A stretch of 11,118 nucleotides of DNA from the NCBI GenBank assembly GCA_903839955.1, contig CAIMEI010000065.1:1-11118 (forward strand), written 5' to 3'. This stretch comes from Candidatus Falkowiibacteriota bacterium. GTDB taxonomy: Bacteria; Patescibacteriota; Patescibacteriia; Patescibacteriales; UBA12465. Below the pieces are notes generated by a model that worked only from the letters and a program-made list of their open reading frames with translations, made no database searches and had not been told where the DNA came from. Position numbers and translations under genes: made by a program. This document shows positions 1 through 6,040 of this stretch, one piece after another (the first letter of the stretch is position 1; every line of letters begins with the position of its first letter).

Positions 1-2
1 AA

Positions 3-737
3 TTAGCGTTTAAAAATGTCTCCTTTTACTATTCGGAAAATTCCACGCCGGCGGTGAAAAATCTGAGTTTCAAAATTATTCCCGGCAGTATCACCGCGCT
101 CGTTGGTCCCTCGGGCGGCGGCAAGACGACGATTGCTCGTTTGCTTTACCGCCACTATGACCCGCAGGAGGGCGAAGTCCTCTTGGACGATAAAAATCTC
201 AAAGACTATGATCTTTTTGCTTTCCGCAAATTTTTTGCCATTGTACCGCAGGAGGTGGAGATTTTTGATTTGTCTATTAAAGAAAATATTGCCTATGCCA
301 AACCGGGCGCCTCTTTCCAAGAAATCAGAGCGGCCGCGCGCATTGCCAACGCCGCCGAGTTTATTGAAAAGTTTGATCGCAAATACGATACGATGGTTGG
401 CGAGCGGGGCATCAAGCTCTCCGGCGGCCAACGCCAGCGCGTCGGCATCGCTCGCGCCATTTTGGCCAACCCGCGCGTGTTGATTTTCGACGAGGCCACT
501 TCCAATTTGGATAGCCAAAGCGAGCGCCTGATTCAGGACGCGATGGACAAAATCAGCAAGGGCCGCACCATGATCATCATTGCTCACCGCTTGAGCACCA
601 TCAAAAAAGCTGACAAGATTCTGGTGTTGGAGGGCGGCAAATTAGTGGAAAGCGGCAGTCATCAGGAACTGGCCAGAATTAACGGCGGTCTATATTCCAA
701 GCTGATCAAATTGCAGGAATTGGGAGAAGTGCGCTAG
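3..737 (+). CDS. ABC transporter ATP-binding protein, C-terminal nucleotide-binding domain (5' partial)
   Basis: The frame is open to the left edge, so the beginning, including any fused membrane domain, lies outside the window; the internal GTG at 54 is not the start. The visible part is a complete nucleotide-binding domain: A-loop strand with paired Tyr (27-32), Walker A GPSGGGKTT (105-131), Q-loop VPQE, signature LSGGQRQR (417-440), Walker B VLIFDEATSNLD (477-512, catalytic Glu codon 492-494) and H-loop His (585-587). All catalytic residues are present. The domain style (F.NVSFYY at the front, EATSNLDSQSE after Walker B) is that of type IV exporters of the MsbA/LmrA kind, in which a six-helix membrane domain precedes the ATPase in the same chain and ATP hydrolysis drives export of lipids, peptides or drugs. 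The substrate cannot be told. The gene ends at TAG 735-737, 39 bases before murB; co-transcription is possible. Confidence 0.93.
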   Translation, partial: LAFKNVSFYYSENSTPAVKNLSFKIIPGSITALVGPSGGGKTTIARLLYRHYDPQEGEVLLDDKNLKDYDLFAFRKFFAIVPQEVEIFDLSIKENIAYAKPGASFQEIRAAARIANAAEFIEKFDRKYDTMVGERGIKLSGGQRQRVGIARAILANPRVLIFDEATSNLDSQSERLIQDAMDKISKGRTMIIIAHRLSTIKKADKILVLEGGKLVESGSHQELARINGGLYSKLIKLQELGEVR

Positions 738-776
738 GGGCTGGAATTTTTCTGAAAATACCCGTAAAATAAACTC

Positions 777-1796
777 ATGTTAGCAATAGAGCACAATGTT
801 GACCTCCAAAGATATAATACCTTCAAGATGGCTTCCAAGGCTGAGTTTTTTGCTGTAGTTAGAGAAAAAGAAGATGTTTTGGCGGCCATTAAATGGGCCA
901 AAGAGCACGCTCAGCCAATTTTTGTGCTCGGCGGCGGCGCCAATGTTCTTTTGGGCAAGAAAATAAAAGGCTTGGTTTTGAAAAATGAAATCAAGGGTAC
1001 CGGCGTTTTGGCGGAGGACAAAGATTCCGTTCTTTTCTCCGGCTTGTCTGGTGAGAGCTGGATTCGTTTTGTGCATCTCGCCGTGGAAGCGGGTTGGTAT
1101 GGCATTGAAAATCTTTTTCTCATTCCTGGCACCGTCGGTGCTTCGCCAGTCCAGAACATCGGCGCTTACGGTGTGGAACTGAAAGACTGTTTTGACCACT
1201 TGGTGGCCATAAATTTAGAGACTGGTAAGGAGAAAACTTTCTCCGCCAAAGATTGCCGCTTCGCCTACCGTGATAGCATTTTCAAAAACAAGTTGCGAGG
1301 AAAATATTTCATCTATTCCGTCGCCCTGCGCCTAAAGAAGAAAGCCGAATTGAAATTAGGCTACGGTGATATCGGTAAATGCTTGCTGGAGAAGGGGATT
1401 AAAAAGCCGAATTTGAAACAGGTAATTGCCATCATCCAGGAAATCCGCAATAGCAAATTGCCGATTCCGGCGGTTTTGCCCAATGTCGGTTCTTTCTATA
1501 AGAACCCGGAGATTGGTAAAAAAGAATTTGCGCGCCTCTTGAAAGAATTTCCCGACATCCGCAGTTTTCCAGCGGGGAAGAAAATAAAAATCCCGGCCGC
1601 CTGGCTAATTGATCAAGCTGGTTTCAAGGGAAAAAGATTCGGCGACGCTGGCGTTTATGAAAAGCAGGCTTTGATTCTCGTTAATCATGGCCAGGCCACC
1701 GCACGCGATATTTTGGCGCTGGACGCCAAAATAAAAAAAGCCGTTCTGAAGAAATTCGGCATCAAGCTGGAGGAGGAAGTAAATATAATTTTATGA
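777..1796 (+). CDS. murB: UDP-N-acetylmuramate dehydrogenase (UDP-N-acetylenolpyruvoylglucosamine reductase)
   Basis: MurB reduces UDP-GlcNAc-enolpyruvate to UDP-MurNAc with NADPH and FAD, the second committed step of peptidoglycan precursor synthesis in the cytosol. The 339-residue length fits the family. Visible marks: N-terminal RYNTFKM substrate/FAD region, FAD-binding glycine motif FVLGGGANVLL, the signature LIPGTVGASPVQNIGAYGVELKD, RDSIFK, the NVGSFYKNP motif whose Ser239 corresponds to the proton-donating serine, and a C-terminal LEEEV whose Glu334 matches the conserved catalytic glutamate. QNIGAYG and the overall length suggest the longer type I MurB. The ATG at 777 has no Shine-Dalgarno sequence upstream (AT-rich, TAAAATAAACTC). 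The stop codon overlaps the next ATG (ATGA at 1793-1796), so the two genes are probably translationally coupled. Confidence 0.96.
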   Translation: MLAIEHNVDLQRYNTFKMASKAEFFAVVREKEDVLAAIKWAKEHAQPIFVLGGGANVLLGKKIKGLVLKNEIKGTGVLAEDKDSVLFSGLSGESWIRFVHLAVEAGWYGIENLFLIPGTVGASPVQNIGAYGVELKDCFDHLVAINLETGKEKTFSAKDCRFAYRDSIFKNKLRGKYFIYSVALRLKKKAELKLGYGDIGKCLLEKGIKKPNLKQVIAIIQEIRNSKLPIPAVLPNVGSFYKNPEIGKKEFARLLKEFPDIRSFPAGKKIKIPAAWLIDQAGFKGKRFGDAGVYEKQALILVNHGQATARDILALDAKIKKAVLKKFGIKLEEEVNIIL

Positions 1797-2071
1797 GTAG
1801 AAAAATAGTAAAAAAAGTTTTGCCCGGATATTTCCAAGATATTTTGGACGGCAAGAAAAAATATGAGATGCGCCTCAATGATTTTGAAGTTGAAGTTGGC
1901 GACGTTTTTGTTCTGGAGGAGTGGACTTCTACCGATCGTGCCACGCGCCAGCCAACCGGCCGGGTAATTGAAAAAGAAGCGACCTATCTCTTTAAATTCA
2001 AATTGGAAGACCTGTGGTTTACTGACGAAGAAATAAAAGAAAAGGGTTTTCAAATAATTTCTTTTGATTAA
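1793..2071 (+). CDS. Small DUF3850/ASCH-like (PUA-superfamily) protein
   Basis: This 92-residue protein has the layout of DUF3850/ASCH-fold proteins: IVKKVLPGYFQDILDGKKKYEMRLNDFEVEVGDVFVLEEW, that is a leading Lys, a GKK.YE.RLND segment and a VGD.F.L.EW strand, then a strand with a basic turn and a KE.TYL strand. ASCH domains are small beta-barrels related to PUA and are proposed RNA- or nucleotide-binding modules; a precise function is not established for most. It overlaps murB by four bases and ends 12 bases before alaS, so it is sandwiched between two housekeeping genes in an apparent operon. Its setting before alaS is compatible with an RNA-related role, but that is inference. Assignment to the fold is from motif recall only. 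Confidence 0.75.
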   Translation: MSRKIVKKVLPGYFQDILDGKKKYEMRLNDFEVEVGDVFVLEEWTSTDRATRQPTGRVIEKEATYLFKFKLEDLWFTDEEIKEKGFQIISFD

Positions 2072-2083
2072 TTTTATAAACAT

Positions 2084-4177
2084 ATGACCGCCCAAGAACT
2101 GCGCCAAAAATATTTAGACTTTTTCCGCTCCAAGAATCACACTGTGACAGCGAGCGCTTCTTTGATTCCGGAAAATGACGCCACCGTTTTATTCACCACT
2201 GCTGGCATGCATCCGCTGGTGCCTTATCTTTTGGGCGAAAAACATCCCGGCGGCGCGCGTTTGGCGAGTGCCCAAAAATGCATCCGCACCGATGACATTG
2301 ATGAAGTGGGCGACGACACTCATCACACTTTCTTTGAGATGATGGGTAATTGGTCCCTGGGAGACTATTTCAAGAGCGAGGCGATTGCTTGGAGTTTTGA
2401 ATTTTTGACTTCGCCAGCTTGGTTGAATTTGGACCCGAAACGCTTAGCGGTCTCCGTCTTCGCTGGCGATGCCGATGCGCCTTTTGACGAAGAGTCCTTC
2501 AGGTTTTGGTCGGATCTGGATTTTCCGGCGGAAAAAATTGCCAAATTGCCGAAGAAAAATAATTGGTGGGGTCCAGCTGGCCTGACCGGCCCTTGCGGTC
2601 CGGACACGGAAATTTTCTATTGGGCCGGTGACGTGGAAAAAGTCCCCAGCTCTTTTAATGATGATAATGATCTCTGGGTGGAAATTTGGAATAATGTTTT
2701 CATGCAGTACAGCAAAAATGCCGACGGCTCTTTTTCGGTTTTGCCGCAGAAAAATGTTGACACCGGTTTGGGTCTGGAGCGCGTTTTGGCAGTTCTAAAT
2801 AATTGCGATAATTATCAAACCGATTTATTCCGAAATATTATTGCCAAAGTGGAAGAACTGTCCGGCCGAAAATATAATGACAACCCGGAAACCAAAAAAG
2901 CGATGCGCGTCATCGCTGACCACCTCAAAGCGGCGACGATGATTATCGGCGACGAGAAGGGTGTGGCCCCGAGCAACACCGATCAGGGCTACATTGTCCG
3001 CCGACTCTTGCGTCGAGCAATGCGTTTTGCCCGCCAATTGGAAATCACTAAAATCGGCTGGCTTAAAGAACTCGCCGCCGAGGTTATCGGCATCTATGAA
3101 AATGTTTATCCGGAAGTGAAGAAGAATGAAGAATTTATTTATGCTGAATTAGATAAAGAAGAAGAAAAGTTTAGCCGGACCTTAGAAAAGGGTTTGTTGG
3201 AATTTAATAAACTTTCCGGCACCTCAATTGATGGTGTGAGCGCCTTTAATCTCTATCAGAGCTACGGTTTTCCCCTAGAAATTACTGAAGAATTAGCCAA
3301 AGAGAAGGGAATGAGTGTGGACAAAGCCGGTTTTGAGGCAGAATTAGCCAAACACCAGGAGTTATCGCGCACGGCCGCGGCCGGCAAATTTAAGGGCGGT
3401 TTGGCTGATAATAGCGAAGAAACCACCAAATTGCACACCGCCGCCCACCTGCTTTTGGCCGCTTTGCGCCAAGTTTTGGGCGAGCACGTCACCCAAAAGG
3501 GCAGTAACATCACCCCGGAACGCCTGCGTTTCGATTTTTCCCATAGTGAAAAAATGACTCCCGAGCAGATTGGCGAAGTGGAAAGACTGGTTAATTCGGC
3601 GATTGCTGACAAATTGGCGGTTGGCTGCGAGGAATTATCTCTGGAGGAGGCCAAAAATACGGGCGCGATGGGCGTTTTTGACTCCAAATATGGGGAGAAG
3701 GTGAAAGTTTATACAGTGAAAGAATATTTTGATAATTTCAAAATAGATAATTTTTCGACCGAGGGTGAAATTACTAGTTTAAGATTAAAATTTATCGGAA
3801 TAACTACCGATAAAATCGAAGAAATTCACGTGTATTATGATATGCGGGAAATGGACTCAGAATTTGAAATAATTTCAGATAATCGAATATTAATTAAATT
3901 TACTGATAACTCAAGAGAAATATCCGACGGTGCTTTGTTCCTAGAAATAAAAAATAGTACAAAAGGTGTCGATTATAGTATCTCAGTTGATAACGCGACT
4001 GATATTGTTGCAAAAAAGATGTCTAAAGGTGGATTTCCTTTTATGACAAAAGCTTTTTCCCGCGAAATCTGCGGCGGCCCGCATGTCAAAAATACGGGTG
4101 AATTAGGTCATTTTCGGATTCAGAAAGAGGAATCTTCCAGTTCGGGAGTGAGGAGAATTAAGGCGGTTTTGGAGTAA
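2084..4177 (+). CDS. alaS: Alanyl-tRNA synthetase, short form with an insert in the editing domain
   Basis: Class II synthetase that charges tRNA-Ala and hydrolyses mischarged Ser/Gly-tRNA. It is 697 residues against about 875 in typical bacteria. Order: aminoacylation core (FTTAGMHPLVPYLLG near residue 40; HHTFFEMMGNWSLGDYF near residues 80-96, motif 2; GPCGPDTE at 169-176), tRNA-recognition region, then the editing domain with zinc ligands His451 and His455 (HTAAH) and Cys663 and His667 (CGGPH). The protein stops right after the GVRRIKAVLE strand, so the DHHA1/C-Ala domain is absent, as reported for many CPR synthetases. About 110 residues (546-655) lie between VKVYTV and AFSREICGGPH, where Escherichia coli has about five. 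This insert is much more AT-rich than the rest and uses six ATA codons; it keeps the frame and all editing residues. The start ATG at 2084 follows an AT-rich stretch without Shine-Dalgarno sequence. Confidence 0.96.
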   Translation: MTAQELRQKYLDFFRSKNHTVTASASLIPENDATVLFTTAGMHPLVPYLLGEKHPGGARLASAQKCIRTDDIDEVGDDTHHTFFEMMGNWSLGDYFKSEAIAWSFEFLTSPAWLNLDPKRLAVSVFAGDADAPFDEESFRFWSDLDFPAEKIAKLPKKNNWWGPAGLTGPCGPDTEIFYWAGDVEKVPSSFNDDNDLWVEIWNNVFMQYSKNADGSFSVLPQKNVDTGLGLERVLAVLNNCDNYQTDLFRNIIAKVEELSGRKYNDNPETKKAMRVIADHLKAATMIIGDEKGVAPSNTDQGYIVRRLLRRAMRFARQLEITKIGWLKELAAEVIGIYENVYPEVKKNEEFIYAELDKEEEKFSRTLEKGLLEFNKLSGTSIDGVSAFNLYQSYGFPLEITEELAKEKGMSVDKAGFEAELAKHQELSRTAAAGKFKGGLADNSEETTKLHTAAHLLLAALRQVLGEHVTQKGSNITPERLRFDFSHSEKMTPEQIGEVERLVNSAIADKLAVGCEELSLEEAKNTGAMGVFDSKYGEKVKVYTVKEYFDNFKIDNFSTEGEITSLRLKFIGITTDKIEEIHVYYDMREMDSEFEIISDNRILIKFTDNSREISDGALFLEIKNSTKGVDYSISVDNATDIVAKKMSKGGFPFMTKAFSREICGGPHVKNTGELGHFRIQKEESSSSGVRRIKAVLE
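3719..4048 (+). other. AT-rich in-frame insert within the alaS editing domain
   Basis: Codons 546-655 of alaS have no counterpart in a canonical AlaRS. By hand count the stretch has about 96 G+C in 330 bases (29%), against roughly 48-60% in sampled 60-base lines of the same gene. Six isoleucine ATA codons and many AGA, TCA, GGA and ACA codons fall in it; by eye I noticed no ATA codon elsewhere in the gene. The predicted peptide alternates hydrophobic and charged residues (for example LRLKFIGI, EIHVYYDM, FEIISDNRILIKF), suggesting a small beta-rich domain. No intein-type splice residues (terminal His-Asn before a Cys/Ser/Thr) are seen. I do not recognise its family. Confidence 0.8.
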
Positions 4178-4204
4178 ATAGCTGGTTATAAGTAAATATT
4201 ATTG

Positions 4205-4234
4205 AAAAAATAGCCAAAATTTTGACTATTTTTT
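4205..4234 (+). terminator. Hairpin at the end of the murB-alaS unit
   Basis: Two 15-base arms (4205-4219 and 4220-4234) are reverse complements with a single C/A mismatch; the middle CAAAATTTTG is self-complementary and supplies the loop. The second arm ends in a run of six T. It lies 27 bases after the alaS stop and before the next promoter. The A-tract/T-tract symmetry would allow action in both directions. Confidence 0.65.
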
Positions 4235-4243
4235 AAATATTGG
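4229..4243. repeat. 15-bp direct repeat, left copy, at the islet edge
   Basis: TTTTTTAAATATTGG occurs here, overlapping the T-run of the alaS hairpin, and again at 6035-6049 overlapping the T-run of the second islet terminator. The following 20 bases of the two copies still match at 14 of 20 positions by eye. The junction between the two islet units (4996-5012) has a degenerate version. Confidence 0.6.
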
Positions 4244-4260
4244 TACTTTTTGCCAAATCA

Positions 4261-4289
4261 TTGACATGTGTTTCAGTTTATGTTATAGT
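4261..4289 (+). promoter_or_regulatory. Sigma-70-type promoter of the receiver-like gene
   Basis: TTGACA (4261-4266), a 17-base spacer and TATAGT (4284-4289) preceded by TG at 4281-4282, giving an extended -10. The expected start of transcription near 4296 leaves a leader of about 114 nt before the ATG at 4410. The 20 bases upstream (GGTACTTTTTGCC...ATTGACA) resemble those of the next promoter at 5031. Confidence 0.8.
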
Positions 4290-4311
4290 TATTTATGTGT
4301 TTTTTAAAATC

Positions 4312-4403
4312 AAATAGCTTTTAAATCCACACAACAATTATTTTGTTTGTAGTGGAATTCAATGGCTATTTAAATATTTTTTAGTATTAATCTTTAAAAT
4401 TTG
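4312..4403 (+). promoter_or_regulatory. Structured leader 1 with shared boxes
   Basis: Between promoter and start codon, AAATAGC (4312-4318) pairs with GCTATTT (4365-4371), and inside that CCAC (4327-4330) pairs with GTGG (4352-4355). The leader holds AAATCCA (4323-4329), exactly 15 bases, then GTTTGTAGT (4345-4353). Near the start it has CTTTAAAATTTG (4392-4403) six bases before ATG. The same boxes with the same internal spacing occur in the leader at 5094-5167. A cis-acting RNA element is an inference. Confidence 0.5.
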
Positions 4404-4409
4404 GTAATA

Positions 4410-4949
4410 ATGAGAATTTTAGTAGTTGAAGATGGCAAGCGGCATATTAATGCCGCTACTCAACAGCTGATTGGCCATGAAGTGGTTGTTTGTGAAAACT
4501 GGAAGGACTTCATGGAATATCACTGGGTTCCCGATGCTTATAAAAGTGATTTGGTTTATAACCGAGAAAAACATTTAGAAATTCTTAGGCGCTACGACGT
4601 GGTGTTAACGGATATTAATATTCCGGGCATGCTGGATTTAGATGGCACAGAGCCAGAATCTCCGTTGGGACTAGTAATAGTTTTACGTGCCCTTGAAGCC
4701 GGAGTTAAATATATCGGAGCGTTAAGCGATGGAAGTCATCACAAGGATGCTTTTATAAAAAGCTTAGATATGTGGGGCGGTTCAGCGAATGTATTTCAGA
4801 TTGGGGAGTCTAGAGTTTTGATAAAAGGTGATTGTTCTGACTTCATGATTTTTGAATACGAAGGTTGCAACACGGAGGAAAATTTCGGTAAAGGTCTTAA
4901 AAATTGGGAAAAGATGCTTGACTGGCTAACTTCCAATACTATTGATTAA
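4410..4949 (+). CDS. Orphan response-regulator receiver-like protein
   Basis: A 179-residue protein that starts like a CheY-type receiver: MRILVVEDG with the acidic pair Glu7-Asp8, and a YDVVLTDINIPGM strand with the presumed phospho-acceptor Asp68. The strand that normally carries the switch Thr/Ser reads IGALSDGSHHKDAF (Ser106, His110-His111), and the conserved Lys of the usual TKP motif is not clear. The stretch between the first helix and Asp68 is longer than usual (residues 35-60), and the C-terminal part ends in an amphipathic helix (WEKMLDWL). There is no output domain and no kinase gene nearby. It may be a degenerate, non-phosphorylated receiver. ATG 4410 is preferred to TTG 4401 because the receiver strand begins there and the leader box spacing matches the next unit. 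It forms a single-gene unit with its own promoter and terminator. Confidence 0.75.
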   Translation: MRILVVEDGKRHINAATQQLIGHEVVVCENWKDFMEYHWVPDAYKSDLVYNREKHLEILRRYDVVLTDINIPGMLDLDGTEPESPLGLVIVLRALEAGVKYIGALSDGSHHKDAFIKSLDMWGGSANVFQIGESRVLIKGDCSDFMIFEYEGCNTEENFGKGLKNWEKMLDWLTSNTID

Positions 4950-4971
4950 TAAGCTTGCACTCTAGCGTGAT

Positions 4972-4999
4972 AATCCCGACCCTAAAAAGTCGGGATTTT
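4972..4999 (+). terminator. Intrinsic terminator of the receiver-like gene
   Basis: Perfect 9-bp stem AATCCCGAC (4972-4980) with GTCGGGATT (4989-4997), loop CCTAAAAA, followed by TT and G. It is 22 bases after the stop. The stem start (AATCC...GGGATT) and the A-rich loop match the terminator at 6010-6040. Confidence 0.9.
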
Positions 5000-5030
5000 G
5001 TTTAATGTTAGGAACTTTTGCACATAAACA

Positions 5031-5059
5031 TTGACAAATATAAAATAGTATGATATTAT
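5031..5059 (+). promoter_or_regulatory. Sigma-70-type promoter of the membrane protein/lipoprotein unit
   Basis: TTGACA (5031-5036), 17-base spacer, TATTAT (5054-5059) with TG at 5051-5052 (extended -10). It predicts a leader of about 108 nt before the ATG at 5174. The upstream flank GGAACTTTTGCACATAAACA is close to that of the promoter at 4261. Confidence 0.82.
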
Positions 5060-5093
5060 TTCTAATAACGAGTTCATTCACAAATATGGTTTT

Positions 5094-5167
5094 ATTAAGT
5101 TAATTATCAAATCCATCTAAATTTAGACTGGTTTGTAGTTAACTTAATTTTCTAACCTTTAAATTTG
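5094..5167 (+). promoter_or_regulatory. Structured leader 2 with shared boxes
   Basis: Outer stem: 5094-5104 with 5140-5149 (ATTAAGTT/AACTTAAT core, one bulged T). Inner stem: 5109-5120 with 5125-5136, 11 base pairs with one bulge on each side, loop AATT. The boxes AAATCCA (5110-5116) and GTTTGTAGT (5132-5140) are 15 bases apart, as in leader 1, and TTAAATTTG (5159-5167) ends six bases before the ATG. Stem arrangements differ between the two leaders, so sequence rather than one fixed fold is what is shared. Confidence 0.5.
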
Positions 5168-5173
5168 TGTATT

Positions 5174-5446
5174 ATGCCAAAAAGTGGTATTTATAAGGAA
5201 TTTATTCCTAAATATGAGAGAAAAGATTATAAACGAAGGACAAGTATTGTCTTACTTTCACTATTAATCGTTATAATATACGTGATGGTGCAGGCTGATA
5301 ATCTAAAAAAAGAAACAATTCGAAGCGAAAACGAAGCGTTAACCTTCAAAAAAGAGTATTGCAAGGAAAACAGTTTACTTCAAAAAGAAATTTCTTTGCT
5401 CGGTGTTAGACCTTCTAGCTACAAACGAATAAAAAATAAATATTAA
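5174..5446 (+). CDS. Small single-pass membrane protein with extracytoplasmic coiled-coil, function unknown
   Basis: The 90-residue product has a basic N-terminus (YERKDYKRR, about residues 14-22), one membrane segment (SIVLLSLLIVIIYVMV, about residues 24-39) and a charged helical tail (NLKKETIRSENEALTFKKEY...LLQKEISLLG) with heptad-like spacing. By the positive-inside rule the tail is outside. The layout, not the sequence, is like FtsL/DivIC-type division proteins; I do not assign it there. ATG 5174 is preferred to TTG 5165 because of the leader spacing shared with the previous unit. It is the first gene of a two-gene unit with the putative lipoprotein 17 bases downstream; both would sit at the cell surface. 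Base composition is AT-rich compared with the flanking housekeeping genes. Confidence 0.65.
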   Translation: MPKSGIYKEFIPKYERKDYKRRTSIVLLSLLIVIIYVMVQADNLKKETIRSENEALTFKKEYCKENSLLQKEISLLGVRPSSYKRIKNKY

Positions 5447-5463
5447 CAAAATACTTGTAAATA

Positions 5464-5988
5464 ATGAAAAAAATTGTAGTAATTCTCAGCATTTTAGCTA
5501 TTTGTTTCTTCGCTTGTTCAAAGCGTGAGGAAAATAAAGGCAGTCAAGTTACTTTCATTGAAAAGTACCAGTCCATTCCATTAAATGTTAACTACCTCCA
5601 ATTATCCAAAATCACTGAGCTTAGTAACTGGTTTAAGAGCAATAGCTTTATTTCTGACAAGAATTTCCCTCTTCCGAAGGGAAAAAGTACCTGGGAAAAA
5701 GCCACCGCCCGCCTGTTCTACTCCGGAAAATCAATGACCGTTGCTGAAGCCATAAGTATAATGGATTCGACCGGTTATCGCCCGGCCAACATTTTTGAAC
5801 TGTTGGCATTTGGACAAGGATATTCGGACGATCTTAAAAGGGTGACAGTTATTGCCCCTGAAGGATCTATCCCAATCGGTGGTCGCGTTATGATTCCATA
5901 CATCACCATCCTTAGTGTCGGGGTTGTATCGTTAGACTATCAGGATACAAACTGGCAAGAAGCATATTTCTTGGGCATAAAAAAATAA
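5464..5988 (+). CDS. Putative secreted lipoprotein with a GYRPANIFELLAFG-type C-terminal module
   Basis: A 174-residue protein with a signal peptide: Lys2-Lys3, hydrophobic core IVVILSILAICFFA, and Cys18 followed by Ser. The lipobox FFA-C is imperfect (Phe at -3), so lipidation is likely but not certain. After a polar linker, residues about 88-174 form a distinct module: MTVAEAISIMDSTGYRPANIFELLAFGQGY, then a beta-rich part with GGRVMIPYITIL and a closing W.EAYFLGIKK. I recall similar modules (GYRP-x-x-EEL-LAFG...FLAV+K) in hypothetical proteins of CPR genomes, but cannot name a family or function. The module is locally more GC-rich than the N-terminal half. It is the second gene of the 5031 promoter unit and ends 21 bases before a terminator. 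Confidence 0.7.
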   Translation: MKKIVVILSILAICFFACSKREENKGSQVTFIEKYQSIPLNVNYLQLSKITELSNWFKSNSFISDKNFPLPKGKSTWEKATARLFYSGKSMTVAEAISIMDSTGYRPANIFELLAFGQGYSDDLKRVTVIAPEGSIPIGGRVMIPYITILSVGVVSLDYQDTNWQEAYFLGIKK

Positions 5989-6009
5989 GCGCCAAAGAAA
6001 TAAAATATT

Positions 6010-6040
6010 AATCCTAGCCCTCAAAAAGCTGGGATTTTTT
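6010..6040 (+). terminator. Intrinsic terminator of the lipoprotein unit
   Basis: AATCCTAGC (6010-6018) pairs with GCTGGGATT (6028-6036), 9 bp with one G-T wobble, loop CCTCAAAAA, T-run 6035-6040. Stem ends and loop closely resemble the terminator at 4972-4999. Confidence 0.9.

Noticed and set aside
3..587. Long minus-strand reading frame antisense to the ABC gene
   Set aside because: It is the shadow of a strongly coding + strand domain with all ABC motifs; the minus translation shows no recognisable family.
1784..1789. TATAAT just before the DUF3850 gene as a promoter
   Set aside because: It lies within the last MurB codons, has no credible -35, and the genes overlap, so operon read-through explains expression better.
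3719..4048. Intein or group I/II intron in alaS
   Set aside because: The insert is in frame without stops, too short for a typical intein, and lacks splice-junction residues; no catalytic intron core is visible.
4392..4403. Bacteroidetes-type promoter motif TAnnTTTG near the islet starts
   Set aside because: A match exists only in leader 2, sits too close to the ATG, and both units already have good TTGACA-N17-TATxxT promoters; alpha without CTD also argues against Bacteroidetes.
4401..4409. TTG at 4401 as start of the receiver-like gene (likewise TTG 5165 and GTG 6224 for later genes)
   Set aside because: Each adds only two or three residues; the ATG begins the receiver strand or gives the shared six-base spacing from the TTTG box.
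5094..5149. Integron attC-like recombination site
   Set aside because: GTTAAC-like cores are present only by virtue of AT-rich inverted repeats; the R'/R'' core pair with correct layout is not found and no integrase is in the window.
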